From Stentor roeselii (taxonomy: Eukaryota; Ciliophora; Heterotrichea; Heterotrichida; Stentoridae), in assembly GCA_006503475.1 (NCBI GenBank), contig RSEH01000239.1, forward strand, positions 1-64,000: DNA of 64,000 bases. Direction: 5' to 3'. A model generated the notes under the pieces. The model searched no databases, was not told where the DNA came from, and worked only from the letters and a program-made list of their open reading frames with translations. Below, piece by piece: positions 1 through 10,655 of the stretch (positions are counted from its first letter, which is position 1; every line of letters begins with the position of its first letter). The position numbers were made by a program, and so were the translations under genes.

Positions 1-2
1 GC

Positions 3-191
3 CTGGTGATTCTCGAATTAGCTACTTCAAAATCGATAATTGAGATTAAGGAAGATATTGAGTCATGCTTAGAAACTGTTTCAAGTAAAGGATTATTCTG
101 GCTGAGAGAATTACTAAGAAATATGCTTTGTGAAAGTCTTGAAGATCGATTGAAGTTCTCGGAGCTTGCTGATCTTGCTATTTATTTTTAG
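3..191 (+). CDS. C-terminal end of a WD40-pseudokinase family protein (5' part outside window)
   Basis: The frame is open from the left edge and ends at TAG (189-191). The 62 visible residues align with the C-lobe end of the complete family member at 22690-27213: LVILELATSKSI here against LVIIELASLENI there, LLRNMLCESLEDR against ILRNMLLDCPQDR, and a short hydrophobic tail ending in F. This is the helix F to helix I part of a protein-kinase fold. The catalytic residues lie outside the window, so activity cannot be judged. The next gene is a pepsin-like gene in tail-to-tail orientation (1455-2711), the same pairing seen twice more in this window. It also matches the kinase remnant at 17135-17648 (LELATSKSITEI), so it probably belongs to that subfamily. 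Confidence 0.8.
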   Translation: MVILELATSKSIIEIKEDIESCLETVSSKGLFWLRELLRNMLCESLEDRLKFSELADLAIYF

Positions 192-1454
192 GATATTAAA
201 TCAATTATTACTAGGTATTTATTGTTTTCATGTGCTGAACTTTTAAAATTTGATTAGTTTTTAGAAAATTTAATTGAAGTTGATTTGAGTGATCGAAGAA
301 TTTAATAAGATGAAGGAATGGAATTTTTGGGGATGTTTTATTGAAAATATGGGAGAGTTGATTATTATTGAATTTATATTTGATATTTAATTCATTTTGA
401 AGGACATTTATTAGTTATAGACCTTTTGGGGTATATTTCTATGAAAACTGATTCTGCATCAAATAAGTATTTTATTTTAGCATAATTTTAGTTTATCCAT
501 TATTAAGTACATGATTTATTGAATATATATATAAAATATTCTATTTCTGTATTTAAATTCTTTAGTAATTTCTAGCCATAATTGATTTTGAGTCAGTTAA
601 CCTTATAAATCTAAAAATTAGATTAACTTTAATTCATCCGATATCAATTTGGCCATTTTATATACACAATATGTCAATAAAAATTACAATATGATAAATC
701 ATATTTATGATTTAATCACGATATTTCTAAATAATCATTAAAGAGGTATAATCTGAAATAACTATTTTATAGAATATTTGAAGTTTCAGAAGATTTAATA
801 AATGAAAAATTTTAACAAAGATTTATATCATAATTAAAGGTTATTTCAAATTGATATTTATTAAGAAAGAGTTAATACTGTTAATAGCTTAGATTGAATA
901 TATTAAAATTTATTGAAAACTTATGATTCAAATAAAAATAATTCGATGGAAACTTAGTAATCAATATATCATATCCTGAAAATAGTCTTTTTTGATATTT
1001 TACTTTTCATCTTAATAATTAAGTCACCAAACAATTTTTAAACTAAACTTTAAGAGATTGAATTGATTTTCTAATCAATTATAATTTCCATAATTCTTAT
1101 AATCAAATCTCTAATATTATTATGACTTAAATTATTTTTCATATCTTCTTAAATCCCTCCAATAAAAATTCGTTTAACTATTGCTAAATATGTTTCACTG
1201 ATAGGTAATTTCTCTTTGTAAGACTACTTGAATATAAATAAAGATGCTATATTAGTTAGTTTAATCCCAAATATTTGATAAAAAGGCTTAAATTTTTAGA
1301 GTTTTATCATGAGATCTTTTATAAAAATTTGATTAATATGGCTATTCTTATTAATTAATCAAATCTATTATAAATGCTCATAATCATGAGAATTGTTCTT
1401 TAATTAATTCAAAAGTTAAAATAATTTAATATCCTAATCTAACTTACTACCTAA
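192..1454. other. AT-rich intergenic spacer
   Basis: About 1.26 kb between the 3' ends of two convergent genes. No open frame of note, no recognisable RNA gene and no clear tandem repeat was seen. The last 60-70 bases before the pepsin-like stop resemble sequence just after the decayed copy at 16564 (a shared GGATATTAAAT block), so the duplicated unit reaches a little past the stop codon. Confidence 0.6.
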
Positions 1455-2711
1455 CTAAAGTATTCTTTGATAATTATTTTCCAAGTTTTCTTCAGTTTTT
1501 CTTACATATAAGACTCCAAACGAGAGAGTGATAACTACAAAAATACTTATTCCACTTTGATACACAAATGTTAAATTTTCATCATTATATTCATATTCAA
1601 TAGCTTCCTGAACATAGATAATCTTATTAACTATGTCAAACATGGAGTAATAAGATCTGAAAAATGGCAATCCAAAAATATCATTATAACTATGTTTGTT
1701 AGGTATAATTAAAAGTGTGCAGTACCCATTTTTTTCATGCATAAGATAGCTTTGAGGCTTGATAGAAATATTATAATGAATAGTATCATTAAAATGAACC
1801 TCATACACCAAAGTAGGAAATTCAGAAATGCATTTGCACATCATTAACTTCTGATTATCAGTTGAGTAGTAAAACTTACACATTGCATTTTGAGGAATTC
1901 TAGGAAGGAAAAAGTTATAATAGAAATAATAACCAATTTTCAAATATTGGCTATTGATATCAAATGTAAAATAGGTGTTATTCAATGAAAATAAGTCTGC
2001 TATACTTTTGTAATGTGAATAACCCATCCAATATGACCTATCATAACTAGCATTGATTTTTTTTATCGGGGTTCCATTACCAAATTCCTCAGGATCCCAG
2101 TACCCAATAGTCAATTCTGATTGTTTCTTTATAATATTAGGATTATTAATATAAATAGAATATATTTGCTGGAATATAAGATTCTTTGAAATTAAATTCT
2201 CAAAAAGGGTTGTATAAGCAGAAGTCTTGAAGCCAAGCCCAATATATCCATCAGCTTTAACAATATCACTTATATTATCTTTCTTTATCAAAACAAAATT
2301 TGTATTGTTTATGTATCGATTACCAATTAAGAAATCATCTCTTACCCAGAATCCTTCAAAATAGTTAGAAGAACTTGTAAATGATATTTTCTCGTTATAC
2401 ATATAGGAATTTTTACTTTTATATTGACTGTATCTATTTTCTGATTTATGGCAATTGCAATTTTCTCCTGATATCATCGTAAAATCGTTATTCATATTTA
2501 GTCCAAGTTTGAATAGCTGAGGAGGGTACCCAACTCCGATTTCTATCGTAAATTCATAATTTCCTATTTCTGTTATGTGAAATGATGATGCTTTTATTGA
2601 TGCATTCAGAGAAAGGTGCTCTGGTACAATTTTTACCTTTTTTTCAATCGATTGAATAGGTAAAGATAGCATGCTACTCGAGACCAAAGCTAATAAAACA
2701 ATTCGTAACAT
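1455..2711 (-). CDS. Pepsin-like (A1 fold) type I membrane protein, catalytic motifs lost
   Basis: 418 residues. An N-terminal signal peptide (LRIVLLALVSSSMLSLP) is followed by the pepsin-type N-lobe motif IGVGYPPQ. Where an active pepsin has DTG seven residues after the Q, this protein has N-M-N. The C-lobe DTG position reads D-I-N. The C-terminal pepsin signature is well kept (IFGLPFFRSYYSMFD). It is followed by one transmembrane helix (ISIFVVITLSFGVLYV) and a short basic tail. A CxC pair (NCNCHKS) after the first motif is shared by all family members here. The product is probably a surface or endosomal protein that binds rather than cleaves peptides. Loss of proteolysis is inferred from the missing DTG motifs. 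A decayed relative lies at 15450-16564. Confidence 0.85.
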   Translation of the reverse strand: MLRIVLLALVSSSMLSLPIQSIEKKVKIVPEHLSLNASIKASSFHITEIGNYEFTIEIGVGYPPQLFKLGLNMNNDFTMISGENCNCHKSENRYSQYKSKNSYMYNEKISFTSSSNYFEGFWVRDDFLIGNRYINNTNFVLIKKDNISDIVKADGYIGLGFKTSAYTTLFENLISKNLIFQQIYSIYINNPNIIKKQSELTIGYWDPEEFGNGTPIKKINASYDRSYWMGYSHYKSIADLFSLNNTYFTFDINSQYLKIGYYFYYNFFLPRIPQNAMCKFYYSTDNQKLMMCKCISEFPTLVYEVHFNDTIHYNISIKPQSYLMHEKNGYCTLLIIPNKHSYNDIFGLPFFRSYYSMFDIVNKIIYVQEAIEYEYNDENLTFVYQSGISIFVVITLSFGVLYVRKTEENLENNYQRIL

Positions 2712-2736
2712 TTTTATTAGAAATTAACTATTAAAA

Positions 2737-2744
2737 TATAGACA
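2737..2744. promoter_or_regulatory. Candidate upstream octamer TATAGACA
   Basis: TATAGACA lies 26 nt upstream of the start codon at 2711. The same octamer, in either orientation, recurs just upstream of several accessory-region genes (see findings). Function is unknown. Confidence 0.35.
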
Positions 2745-2927
2745 TCAAATAAGTTGTAATGTTTCAAGGATCAACATATGGCCTAGATTATATTTTGTTT
2801 ATCAGAGCAGATAAATGAAAATAAAGTATTAAAATTGAAATTTGGAATCGTGATTTTGTTTGGTTTACTAAAACAATCTATTCATATTCTATAAGATGTA
2901 CTAAATTATTCTCTAATTTATGCCTAA

Positions 2928-4181
2928 CTAATAAATTCTTTCGTAAGATTCCTCTACTTGAATGTCTCTTTTTCTTATAGAATAGACTCCTAAAGAAATA
3001 GACACTAATATAAAAATAGCTAATCCACTTTGGTAAGTATTTGAAGTACGTTTATTATATTTATATTCATTATTAATTGATTCCTGAATCCAAATAGTTC
3101 TCTGAGAAATATCAAACATTGAATAATAAGTTCTAAAAAATGGTAAACCTAAGACATCATCGCTAAAATGAGTATTTGGAACTACCAAAATAGTACAATA
3201 TCCATTTCCTTCATAATTTAAGTAACTCTCTGGGCCAATCGTAAAGTTTTGATTTTTAGACCCATAATTATACGCTTCAAAAATAATATTTGGAAATGAA
3301 TAATCACATAAACATATCAACAACTTTTGATTATTTAAGTAATAAAAAGAGCAAACTCCTTTGGGTAATTCTGGAAGAAAAACTGTGTTATAGTAAGTAT
3401 AACCAAGTTTAATATATGGACTGTTCAAGTCAAAATACATATTTCGTGTTGGGTAGATTCGATTTCTATTTATCCAAGTAAACCAACTTTGTCCCATCCA
3501 ATATGAACCATTCAATCCTGCATTTATTCTTTTCATTGATTTTTCTTGGGCGAATTGTAGAGAGTCCCAGTATCCCAGAGTGAGTGTTGATTGTTTTTTT
3601 GTAATATTAGGATTGTTAATATAAACTGAAAATTTTTTCTCTAAAATGAAATTATTAGAAAGTGAACTTTCAAAAAATGTTGAAAAACTATTAATTTCTA
3701 ATCCTAGTCCAAAAAAACCATCTTTCATATCAGAATCGCTGACATTTTCACGTGTAATAAGTATGAAATCAGTATTATTTATATATTTGTTGTTTATGAG
3801 AAAATTATCACGTGCCCAGAATCCTTCATACAAATTTGAAGAAATATCAAAAGTAGCTTTAGTCGAATACATATAAAGATTAGCACTTTCAATTTGTTTA
3901 TATTTATTTTTGGTGTTATGGCAATAGCATCCATCAAAAGATATTGCAGAGAAATCGTGATTCAAGTCTAAACCAAGGTTGAATATTTGAGCAGGGTACC
4001 CAATTCCCACTTGAATAATCAATTCTTCGTAGCTTATTTCTTTTATGGGTATTTTAGTCATCATAACAGATCCATCAATTTTGGTATCATTTGGCAGAAC
4101 CTGTATTTTTTTTTCTATTGATAAAATAGGAAAAGATAGCATGCTTGATGCAACCATTAGACAAAAGCAAAAGAAAATCAT
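2928..4181 (-). CDS. Pepsin-like (A1 fold) type I membrane protein, catalytic motifs lost
   Basis: 417 residues, tandem paralogue of the gene at 1455-2711 (216 nt apart, same strand). Signal peptide (IFFCFCLMVASSMLSFP), pepsin N-lobe motif GIGYPAQ, C-lobe signature VLGLPFFRTYYSMFD, then a C-terminal membrane helix (GLAIFILVSISLGVYSI). The first catalytic site keeps the Asp but lacks Thr-Gly (D-L-N). The second site is also D-L-N. It is the only copy here that keeps Asp at the first site, so it may be nearest to an enzyme, yet it lacks both DTG glycines. The conserved cysteine pair appears as GCYCHN. The start is preceded by TATAAAT. Confidence 0.85.
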   Translation of the reverse strand: MIFFCFCLMVASSMLSFPILSIEKKIQVLPNDTKIDGSVMMTKIPIKEISYEELIIQVGIGYPAQIFNLGLDLNHDFSAISFDGCYCHNTKNKYKQIESANLYMYSTKATFDISSNLYEGFWARDNFLINNKYINNTDFILITRENVSDSDMKDGFFGLGLEINSFSTFFESSLSNNFILEKKFSVYINNPNITKKQSTLTLGYWDSLQFAQEKSMKRINAGLNGSYWMGQSWFTWINRNRIYPTRNMYFDLNSPYIKLGYTYYNTVFLPELPKGVCSFYYLNNQKLLICLCDYSFPNIIFEAYNYGSKNQNFTIGPESYLNYEGNGYCTILVVPNTHFSDDVLGLPFFRTYYSMFDISQRTIWIQESINNEYKYNKRTSNTYQSGLAIFILVSISLGVYSIRKRDIQVEESYERIY

Positions 4182-4206
4182 ATTTATAAATTTAATTATG
4201 TCTTAA

Positions 4207-4235
4207 TATAGACTTAATCATTTTTAATATAGACT
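4207..4235. promoter_or_regulatory. Two TATAGACT octamers upstream of a pepsin-like gene
   Basis: TATAGACT occurs at 4207-4214 and 4228-4235, 26 and 47 nt upstream of the start codon at 4181. Each differs in the last base from the octamer seen before other family members. Confidence 0.3.
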
Positions 4236-5140
4236 TACTTATTTTTTAGTAAAATTGATACTTTAATTTAGATTTTTTAGAATAAATTTAGAGTATTAAT
4301 AGGATTTCTTGTCAGAAGCAAATTACTTATTTAATTATAGTCAAAATTTTTATTGGTTTGATTTATATGAATGATTAAAAGTCGTTCAATATTCATCAAA
4401 ATCTAGTTTAAATTTATTATTTATCTAATAATATTGATATTCGGACCTCTTAGAGGTAGATTGAATATTGTATTCTAATATGTATTTTAGATTATTATTC
4501 ATTTTTAGAAATATAAGATATATTGACACATAGTTTGAATATAACTCAATACAATAAGACCTAATTCATACTCATTTGACTTTTATCATCGCAAGTTTCC
4601 TAACTCTTAAATTATAAAATTTTTAGAAATAAACTAAATTTATAGGAAATTAGGATTCGCTACTACTAATAATCTTTTAAAATTAAAGAAAATTAATAGA
4701 AGATTTGATTTTAGTCTCATATCAGATTTTTAATATTTAACAGATAATTTCCACATTTTTTTGTAGACAAAAAATTGGAGATGTATTAGATAAAATGTAG
4801 ATTGGATAAATTTAATTTATCTTCATTTTTCTGTAGACATTTTGTGAAATATAACTAAAACTAAATTCAAAATTTTTGTTAAAATTAAGTAAATTCTCTA
4901 ATTGTTGATATTAGTAAACAAGCTTCATAATGTTCAAGTGGATAATTTTTTTAATAAGCGTTAGAGCTAGTTTATTTAAAAACTAGAGTATTAATTGATT
5001 ATATATTGTAAACTCACAATGCCATTTCTGAAGAGTACATCAAGAATTATGATATCAGATTATTGAATCTTTTAGGTGAAGAGAAAAGTATTGGTATTAA
5101 AAGAATTAATAAATAATAAACTTATAAAAATAATCAAATT

Positions 5141-5280
5141 TAATTTCTCTTCAGTACCATAGCAGAATAACTCAAATGACAAATTCAAAATTCTCTTAGT
5201 GCTATATTAGAATAACTCAATAATGATATATTATCATCAAATTTCTCTTAAGTGCTAATATCTTATTTAACTCATAATTA
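5141..5280. repeat. Degenerate tandem repeat, about 50-bp unit, three copies
   Basis: Three diverged copies start at about 5142, 5189 and 5240. Each has a TTCTCTT core, then AGTGCTA or a variant, then a (A)TAACTCA-like end. No coding potential was seen. Copy boundaries are approximate. Confidence 0.5.
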
Positions 5281-6276
5281 TATTGCGAATCAATTTATTT
5301 TCATTTTAGTAAAATCATGAAAATAAAAATTTCATTGAATAGTATCCCTTTAGAAAACAATCAAAATTAATAGAAAATTGTACATCACGGTCTTCTATGA
5401 TATCTTTGAATACTGTTTTAAATGACTTTCAATAGTAATGATTAAATTCGGATTTAGATCATATAAAAAATACCTATTATTGCATAATTCATTATTTATT
5501 CACAAGAATTTTTGCAAAATTATCCCACTTGCTTATTGAAAATGTAATGAATATTTTTGAGTCTAATCCATAAAAATTTTTTCCAGGATTGAATTTTGAT
5601 TTAGTAAATAATTATCAAACTCATATAAGATTTGTATAGTTATTAGAATAATTAGTATGCAAACTTCAAATAGATAAAAGAAAAACTGCACCTTTTTCAA
5701 GTTAATCAACATGGATATTGAATAATGTACTTGCTTGGATTTTAAACTAGAAAAAAGTATTTTATCTTAGATATAAATAAGATCCAGATATTTGAATTAT
5801 CAGAAAACTATAAAAAGTTTCTTATTCAAAGCAGATAACAATTTTATTATTGAACCTGCAAAGGAACTCTCAAGAATTCAGCCTTTAAAATGATTCATTA
5901 AACAACTTTTATTTTTATAAGACTCAGAAATTTAATTAATTATTAAAATTGAAGATTTTTTCGGAATTGAGTCTTGAAAAGAGATCAATAATATTTAACG
6001 TTGAAATAAATTAGAGCTTATCATTTTATAGTCTTTAAGATCTTATCACTCTCTCGTTATGCTATTTATTATTAGAAAAATAAACAATTAATAATCTTAT
6101 TATAGTTTATTTTAATCTATATATATGATGACGTTTAACATCTAGGTTGATTTAAGGCAGCAATTTTCTCTAAGTTTGATATCTATGAAGGTAAAGGATC
6201 AAAAAAATATGAAAAATTTAATAAAGCTTTATAAATGTCTACAAAAAAATGAAGAAATTCTAACATAAAGAATTAT

Positions 6277-6284
6277 TGTCTATA
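6277..6284. promoter_or_regulatory. Candidate upstream octamer TGTCTATA
   Basis: TGTCTATA lies 178 nt upstream of the WD40 start. It is kept at the matching place in the other arm (TATAGACA at 21649-21656, 179 nt upstream), although flanking bases differ. Confidence 0.3.
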
Positions 6285-6461
6285 TTTTTATGTCTTCAAA
6301 TATATAAAAATTATTACAAATCTTAATAGTATAGTTTGAAATCTTTTTAATTTATCTTAATTTGAGTTAAGAGCTTATTTATCTAGTAGGTCTAGCTTAT
6401 TCTAAGTGATAACTTAGATTTAAATTTTTTGAGTATTCAATAGTTGGAACATAATATATAA

Positions 6462-9400
6462 ATGGATTTCTGTCAAGTACCCAATTTACAAGTTAGTCCA
6501 AAAACTTGTAAAAATTCCAAAACAATTGAAGAAAATTGGTTATTAGACTCGTATTTATACTATTCAAAATATCATCAAAAGTCAATAGTAGGTGATCACA
6601 AGTGTGATATAGATTACTTAGTTTATGGCGATTTATATATTCCTGAATATAAAGATGCTTACTCTTACAATGCCCCATTTGCTGTTTCTCCTTGTGGCAC
6701 TTATATAGCAACTTGTGTTGGCCATTTCATTAGGATTTTTGATTTGAAATAAGATATTCTACTTTTTTCAATCAATATCATTAATAGTTCTGAAAGTAAG
6801 AGTTTTTTTCACTTTAATACACGTTATTGTTCGTTAAATTATTCAAGTGATGGGAAATATTTAATATATACTATTCAAGAAAAAGTTCATAATGTTATTG
6901 TCTGGAACTTATATGAGAGAAAAGAAGAATTTTCAATAAAGGGATCTTTTGAAAAACAAAATACATTATTTTCATTATCCAAAGACCATAAAAAATTTGC
7001 CTTTCTAACCAATAAAAAATTAATAATCTGGAATTTGCTAAAAACCTCAGAAGAATTCAGCCTTCCAGAGGTTTTATTCCAAGATTTATGTTTTTCATCA
7101 GATTCACAATATTTAATTACTCAAGAAAAATCAGGTTCACTAATAATTTGGAACCTTGAACAAAAATCAATAATTATTAACCTTGAAATTCTAGTACCCT
7201 CAATAAAAGTTAAATCATTTGAAAGTAATGGGACGTTAGTTTTAGACAATCAAATGAAAGGATCAATTGAAGTCTGGAATGCTTTTGAGAAAAAAAAGAT
7301 CATAAATCTTGAAAATACTGAAAATTGTTTTGCATATGAAAAAAATTTTATTTATTATCGAAGTGATTCAATGGATGTTAATTTAATATAAAAAAATTTA
7401 CAAAAACTTATTTGAAATTACATGAAAGCAGGTTTTCCTCTTGTGAAAAATCATTGTTTTCACCTGATGCAAAATATTTAGGAATGGTGTTTTATGAGTA
7501 CTTTTTTGTATTTAAAAATGAGAAATTTCTGGAAAATGAGGTTGAAGAGCCTCATATAATGTATTATATGGATGTTAAAAATTTATTGTTTTCAGATGAT
7601 AGTTGTTATTGTGCTGTAATGAGTCTTGATAACAAGATATATGTGTTTGACTTGCTTATAAGAGATTTCTTTATTCAACTGGACTATAATTTCAACCTGA
7701 AGTTTAGTCAGAAAATTTATCATCATTTAGTGGCAGAAGAACCAGAAGATTTTGAAAAAATTACGAAATATTATCCTAAGGTCAGGTTAAGAGTAGAAAA
7801 TTTTTTGTCTACGAATAATCTAAAATATAAATCTATGACTTTTTGCAGAAAGTCTTTTAAAGATTTGGTCAGTATGAATGAAGAATTCCACAAGGGTGCT
7901 TTAATTTCCAAATCGAGTATTGAGTACCATGATCAAGATTTAAATAAAGAAATCTTAATCCAAAAAATAAAAACTTCAAATCAAAAGTTCAACTTTTCAT
8001 TCTCAGAATTAAAAATGCAAATAATCTTTATTCCAAATATTCTCCATGTAAAAATTATTTCACAATACATTACAGAAGTTATGAAGTTTTATTTTGGAAT
8101 TTCGATGAAAATAAGCAATTATTTCCTTTTTCCGATAATCCTGATATTATAAGTTGCTTATCTTGTTCTCTCGATATGAAGTTCGCAGTTGTTGAGCTTT
8201 CAAATTGGACAATGTCCGTATGGAACATGACTGAGAAAAAGATTGAATTTACTCCTTTTATCGAAGACTCTGTAATTGAAATTTCTCTTTCAAGTTATGG
8301 AAACTACTTGTCAATAATCTTTAAAAATAATAAAATAAAAGTTTGGAGAGTGAAAACGAGTCAAGAAGTTTTTGCCTTAACAGTTGATATTTTTCATAGT
8401 TTTACTTTTTCCCCTCAGGAAAAGTATTTCCTGGTCTTCTATACATTTAGAAATATAATAATCTGGAACTTAGAGCTTAATCAAGAGGAAATGACAATTA
8501 AGGAAGAATTAGAAAATGGACCTGCTTTTTTTTTCACTCATAATGATGAATTTTTGTTCATAAATGAAAAGGCTACAATTGGATGTTTTCACTTCTGGAA
8601 TTTAGACTTGAAGAAAAAAATAATTATGAGGAATGATTTAGATGATTATCAATCTCGATATGATTATAATATTTCGGATTACTCTGCAATTAGTCAACTT
8701 TTCGCAATATCTCGATCTGATGATATAAACTGTGAAGCTGAAATATGGAATCTTATGAGTGAAAACCTTATTTTTTCATATGAAACTACTGAAATCCGCT
8801 TATTAAAATTTTCTCCTGATGGACAACATATTGATTTATTATTAAAAGAAAGTTTTATCATCCTAAACATTCAAAACCATCAAGAAATAGATTTAAATAG
8901 AAAAATAGATTTCAATGATTATAAACCTTTTAGAAAGACTGAAAGTTTTTCATTTTCTCATGATGGTGAAGTGATATTATTGAAAAAAATTAAATCAGTT
9001 ATTATATTTTATTTGAAAGAAAATAGATATAAAAAAATTAAACCTATGAATAATAAATCTTATATTAGATCTGTAGACTCTAATATGCACAATAATATAA
9101 TTTTGATCAAACAAGATTCTTCTTTCATTGTATTCTGGAATATCTATACATTAAAAAATCAATTAACCATTAAAACTCATAATTATTTAAATATTTATAA
9201 AGGTAAAAGCTCTTACTGCGAGGAAAATCAACTCTATAAATATTGTTCAAACGAAGAATTCTTAGCAATAGAGGACTATAATAAAAGTATTAAAATATAT
9301 AATTTACTTGAGATGAAAGAAGAATTTACTCTCAATCCATGTGATGATTCTTCAAATTTATTCTCAGATAATTTTGAATTTAATTTTTGCTACTCTACAG

Positions 9401-10281
9401 ATTTTGTATTTAGTTATTATCGGAAGTATTTTGTAACTGCATCTAGAGATGGAATCATTAATTTTTAGGATATAAATGAGAGAAAGCTCATATTTACTCT
9501 AGGTTATCATGAAGGTGTTAAAAATCTATTTTTTTCAGCAAATGAAAATCTTTTAGCATCTGTGTGTGATCAAAGAACAGAATTATGGGATATTCAAAAC
9601 CGGAATGTTTTATATACAATTAATGACACTGCAGAAAATGTTGCAATTTGTCCTGAAAATGTATTTTTTGTATTCTGCCATCATCTAAAAATTAGAATTT
9701 GGGATTTAAAAATCAACAGGTTGGTGATAACATTAGATTATAAGTTAGTTAATATAGATTGTGCACATATTATAGTAGATCTTCAAGAAAAATTAAAAAT
9801 TATCATATCAAGTCAATATTTATGGATTTCTTGTTTAAAAGGGGTATTCAAATTTTCTCTATGGAATAAATTGTGTGGTTTACTTAATAAATTTTTAACC
9901 ATCTGCATAAAGCAAAGGGAAAACTTTGAGGATCTGCATAAAGATATGATTGTAGCTCTAAAATTATACGATTATAATAAATTTTATTCAAAAAGCATAA
10001 TCAAAGCTAAAAAAAAATATAATCAACTTGCGTCAAATTTCATTATTGAATATTCCCTCACAAAATGTAGTGTTTTGTCAAAAATGCTTTCAAGATATAT
10101 TATTGATTTTTCGAAACTTAGTTGTCATCTGTCTCATTTAAGCCCTCATGCAATTGAAATCCTTAATCATTATTCAAAAGTAGCATATATGGAAGATGGC
10201 AATGATGATAATAACGATATGCGGGTTTTACTATTTTTAACTGATTTCAGCAATGAAATAATTAAATTAATCATTGATTAG
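6462..10281 (+). pseudogene. Decayed WD40-repeat gene (paralogue of 17649-21470)
   Basis: The start (MDFCQVPNLQVSPKTCKNSK) and nearly all of the 1,273-residue protein of the opposite arm can be followed, but the frame is broken. TAA stands where the intact copy has CAA (about 6750). Small indels shift the frame near 7385 and near 8010-8160. TAG stands where the intact copy has TGG (about 9466). The remaining open stretches are 6462-6752, 7035-7391, 7412-8152, 8176-9468 and 9562-10281. The start keeps the TATAAATG context. No kinase-domain remnant follows the last stretch, unlike the other arm. It is a host gene copy under relaxed selection; a translated product is unlikely. Confidence 0.88.
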
Positions 10282-10290
10282 TAATAAAAA

Positions 10291-10655
10291 TCCATAATAA
10301 AGTCAATAATATCATGAAAATACAGAAAAAAAACTGAAATGATTATTTCAAAGAGGTTTTTATCAATATTGATAAAATAAAGAGTTATCGTGATTTATTT
10401 CTGATACAGCTTACAATGATTAAAACTACTAAAAATTCCATATTAACTAAGTTAAAGATTTAAAATCCTGAATATAATGACATTCGATTAAAAATAACAT
10501 CTTTTATCTAAAATAAAAATCTTAATCATTTTAATCAATAAGAAATCATATCCTCATCTAACAATATCAAATATTCAATAAAATTGAATTCATTCCATAA
10601 TCCTCAAAACTCCATAATCCTAATCAAATTTCTATCTACTACTTATCTAACTACT
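10291..10655. other. Short AT-rich spacer
   Basis: 365 nt between the decayed WD40 copy and the 3' end of the receptor gene. No gene or repeat recognised. Confidence 0.6.

Larger units (their letters stand above)
4182..6024. other. AT-rich intergenic spacer with a short degenerate tandem repeat
   Basis: About 1.8 kb without a supported gene. It holds the TATAGACT pair near the pepsin-like start, two TTTTTTGTAGACA-type motifs (about 4758-4771 and 4836-4850), and the three-copy repeat at 5141-5280. Otherwise I see only AT-rich sequence. Confidence 0.55.
6025..10290 (+). repeat. Left arm of a 4.3-kb inverted repeat (WD40 gene copy)
   Basis: This arm matches the reverse complement of 17640-21905. 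It covers the whole WD40 coding region and about 440 bp of 5' flank, including the block around GTTTAACATCTAGGTTG and the TTTAAGATCTTA segment at the outer end. The arms are clearly homologous but diverged, with many substitutions and small indels, so this is an old duplication. The spacer between arms is about 7.3 kb. Confidence 0.85.

Noticed and set aside
7385-7415. Possible tiny intron joining two open stretches of the left WD40 copy
   Set aside because: The other arm shows homologous coding sequence across this point with small indels, not an extra 15-16 nt.
6740-9470. TAA aligned with CAA and TAG aligned with TGG between the two WD40 arms, suggesting reassigned stop codons
   Set aside because: TAA, TAG and TGA all terminate intact genes in the window, and the same copy also has frameshifts. 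It is ordinary pseudogene decay under the standard code.
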